From Chloroflexota bacterium (GTDB taxonomy: Bacteria > Chloroflexota > Anaerolineae > Promineifilales > Promineifilaceae): DNA of 13,361 bases. Of the stretch, positions 13,042-13,361 are shown piece after piece (positions within the stretch are counted from its first letter, which is position 1; each line of letters starts with the position of its first letter). Position numbers and translations under genes: made by a program. The stretch lies in the NCBI GenBank assembly GCA_030599405.1, contig JAUVOB010000004.1:1-13361 (forward strand). The letters run 5' to 3'. The notes beneath the pieces were generated by a model, which searched no databases, was not told the DNA's origin, and saw nothing but the letters and a program-made list of their open reading frames with translations.

Positions 13042-13361
13042 ATGCCTGGCTATGATCTCGCTGCAGGATCAGGTGCAGGATCAGGTGCAGGGGTGAAGAT
13101 CAAGATCTGCGGGATCACCCGATTGGAAGATGCTATTATCGCCATTGATGCCGGCGCCGACTATCTTGGATTCATCATGTACGAGCGCAGCCCGCGGTAT
13201 GCTAAAGGGCATGAGGTGAGAAAGATAGTGCAGAAGTTGAAAATCTCTGGTAACTGTCCAATCCTTATCGGCGTCTTTGTGAACGAATCGGCCGACTCAA
13301 TGGCCTCGGTTCTGGATTTCTGCGGGTTAGATCTGGCTCAGCTTAGCGGTGAAGAACCACC
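13042..13361 (+). CDS. trpF: Phosphoribosylanthranilate isomerase TrpF, 3' end cut by window edge
   Basis: The first 106 codons of TrpF are visible. The enzyme isomerises N-(5-phosphoribosyl)anthranilate to CdRP in tryptophan biosynthesis. VKIKICGITRLEDA carries the canonical first strand with the catalytic Cys. AGADYLGFIMYERSPRY is the next signature. GVFVNES and LDLAQLSGEE follow, with Ser where the usual motif has His (QLHG). Two starts are possible. ATG at 13042 follows an in-frame TGA at 13036 directly and adds MPGYDLAAGSGAGSGAG, a glycine-serine-alanine linker encoded by a 12-base tandem repeat. GTG at 13093 would give the canonical start MKIKICGIT. Neither has a strong ribosome binding site. 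I list the longer form because it has an ATG, but the GTG start fits the family better. The remaining (beta/alpha)8 barrel, with the catalytic Asp, lies outside the window. Confidence 0.92.
   Translation, partial: MPGYDLAAGSGAGSGAGVKIKICGITRLEDAIIAIDAGADYLGFIMYERSPRYAKGHEVRKIVQKLKISGNCPILIGVFVNESADSMASVLDFCGLDLAQLSGEEP
13063..13091 (+). repeat. 12-base tandem repeat at the trpF start
   Basis: GCAGGATCAGGT is repeated exactly twice (13063-13074, 13075-13086) with a third partial copy GCAGG. In the trpF frame it encodes Ala-Gly-Ser-Gly units. It lies between the two candidate start codons. Repeats of this type can vary in copy number; 12 bases keeps the frame. Confidence 0.85.

Noticed and set aside
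13063..13091. Possible start of a CRISPR-like or other repeat array
   Set aside because: The units are contiguous, only 12 bases long with no spacers, and encode an Ala-Gly-Ser-Gly linker in the trpF frame.
1..13361. Mobile elements, phage genes, tRNA or rRNA genes
   Set aside because: I found no transposase, integrase, terminal inverted repeat, tRNA cloverleaf or rRNA sequence anywhere in the window.

Overview
The window looks like a chromosomal segment of a free-living bacterium. GC content is moderate by eye. The gene content (separate CpsC/CpsD-type exopolysaccharide proteins, a PspA/PspC/LiaF-like envelope-stress set, a long class II aldolase next to trpF) would fit a Chloroflexota lineage. 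That assignment is an inference from style and is weak; no rRNA or other phylogenetic marker is present.

Layout: everything from position 1 to 9764 is read on the minus strand, and everything from 10203 to the right edge on the plus strand. The two blocks diverge from a 438-base intergenic region. Read in its own direction, the minus block has two parts. (a) 9764 to 7463 is an envelope-stress group: a LiaF-like membrane protein, an extremely acidic alanine-rich protein of unknown function, and PspC. It is broken up by strong hairpin terminators and by a candidate small RNA or attenuating leader. (b) 7306 to 1 is a tightly spaced operon that opens with pspA. It continues with a GT4 glycosyltransferase, two Wzz/CpsC-like chain-length proteins, a CpsD-type BY-kinase, and two multi-pass GT-C-type membrane proteins. 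The last of these runs off the left edge; it is open for 597 codons from its start to position 1.

The plus block holds a D-2-hydroxyacid dehydrogenase, a class II (zinc) fructose-bisphosphate-type aldolase with a long N-terminal extension, and the first 106 codons of trpF, which runs off the right edge.

How the genes work together: the second part of the minus block should build and export a cell-surface polysaccharide. GT4 adds sugars, the Wzz/CpsC pair with the BY-kinase controls polymerisation or export, and the two GT-C proteins probably transfer sugars from lipid-linked donors at the outer face of the membrane. PspA sits at the head of this operon and PspC, a LiaF-like protein and the acidic protein lie just upstream, which suggests surface polysaccharide production is tied to membrane-stress sensing. 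The most unusual points are the hyper-acidic protein, the apparently leaderless pspA start with a -10 box six bases before the ATG, the shared sequence words upstream of the acidic gene and the liaF-like gene, the structured RNA element ahead of pspC, and a large hairpin in the aldolase leader.
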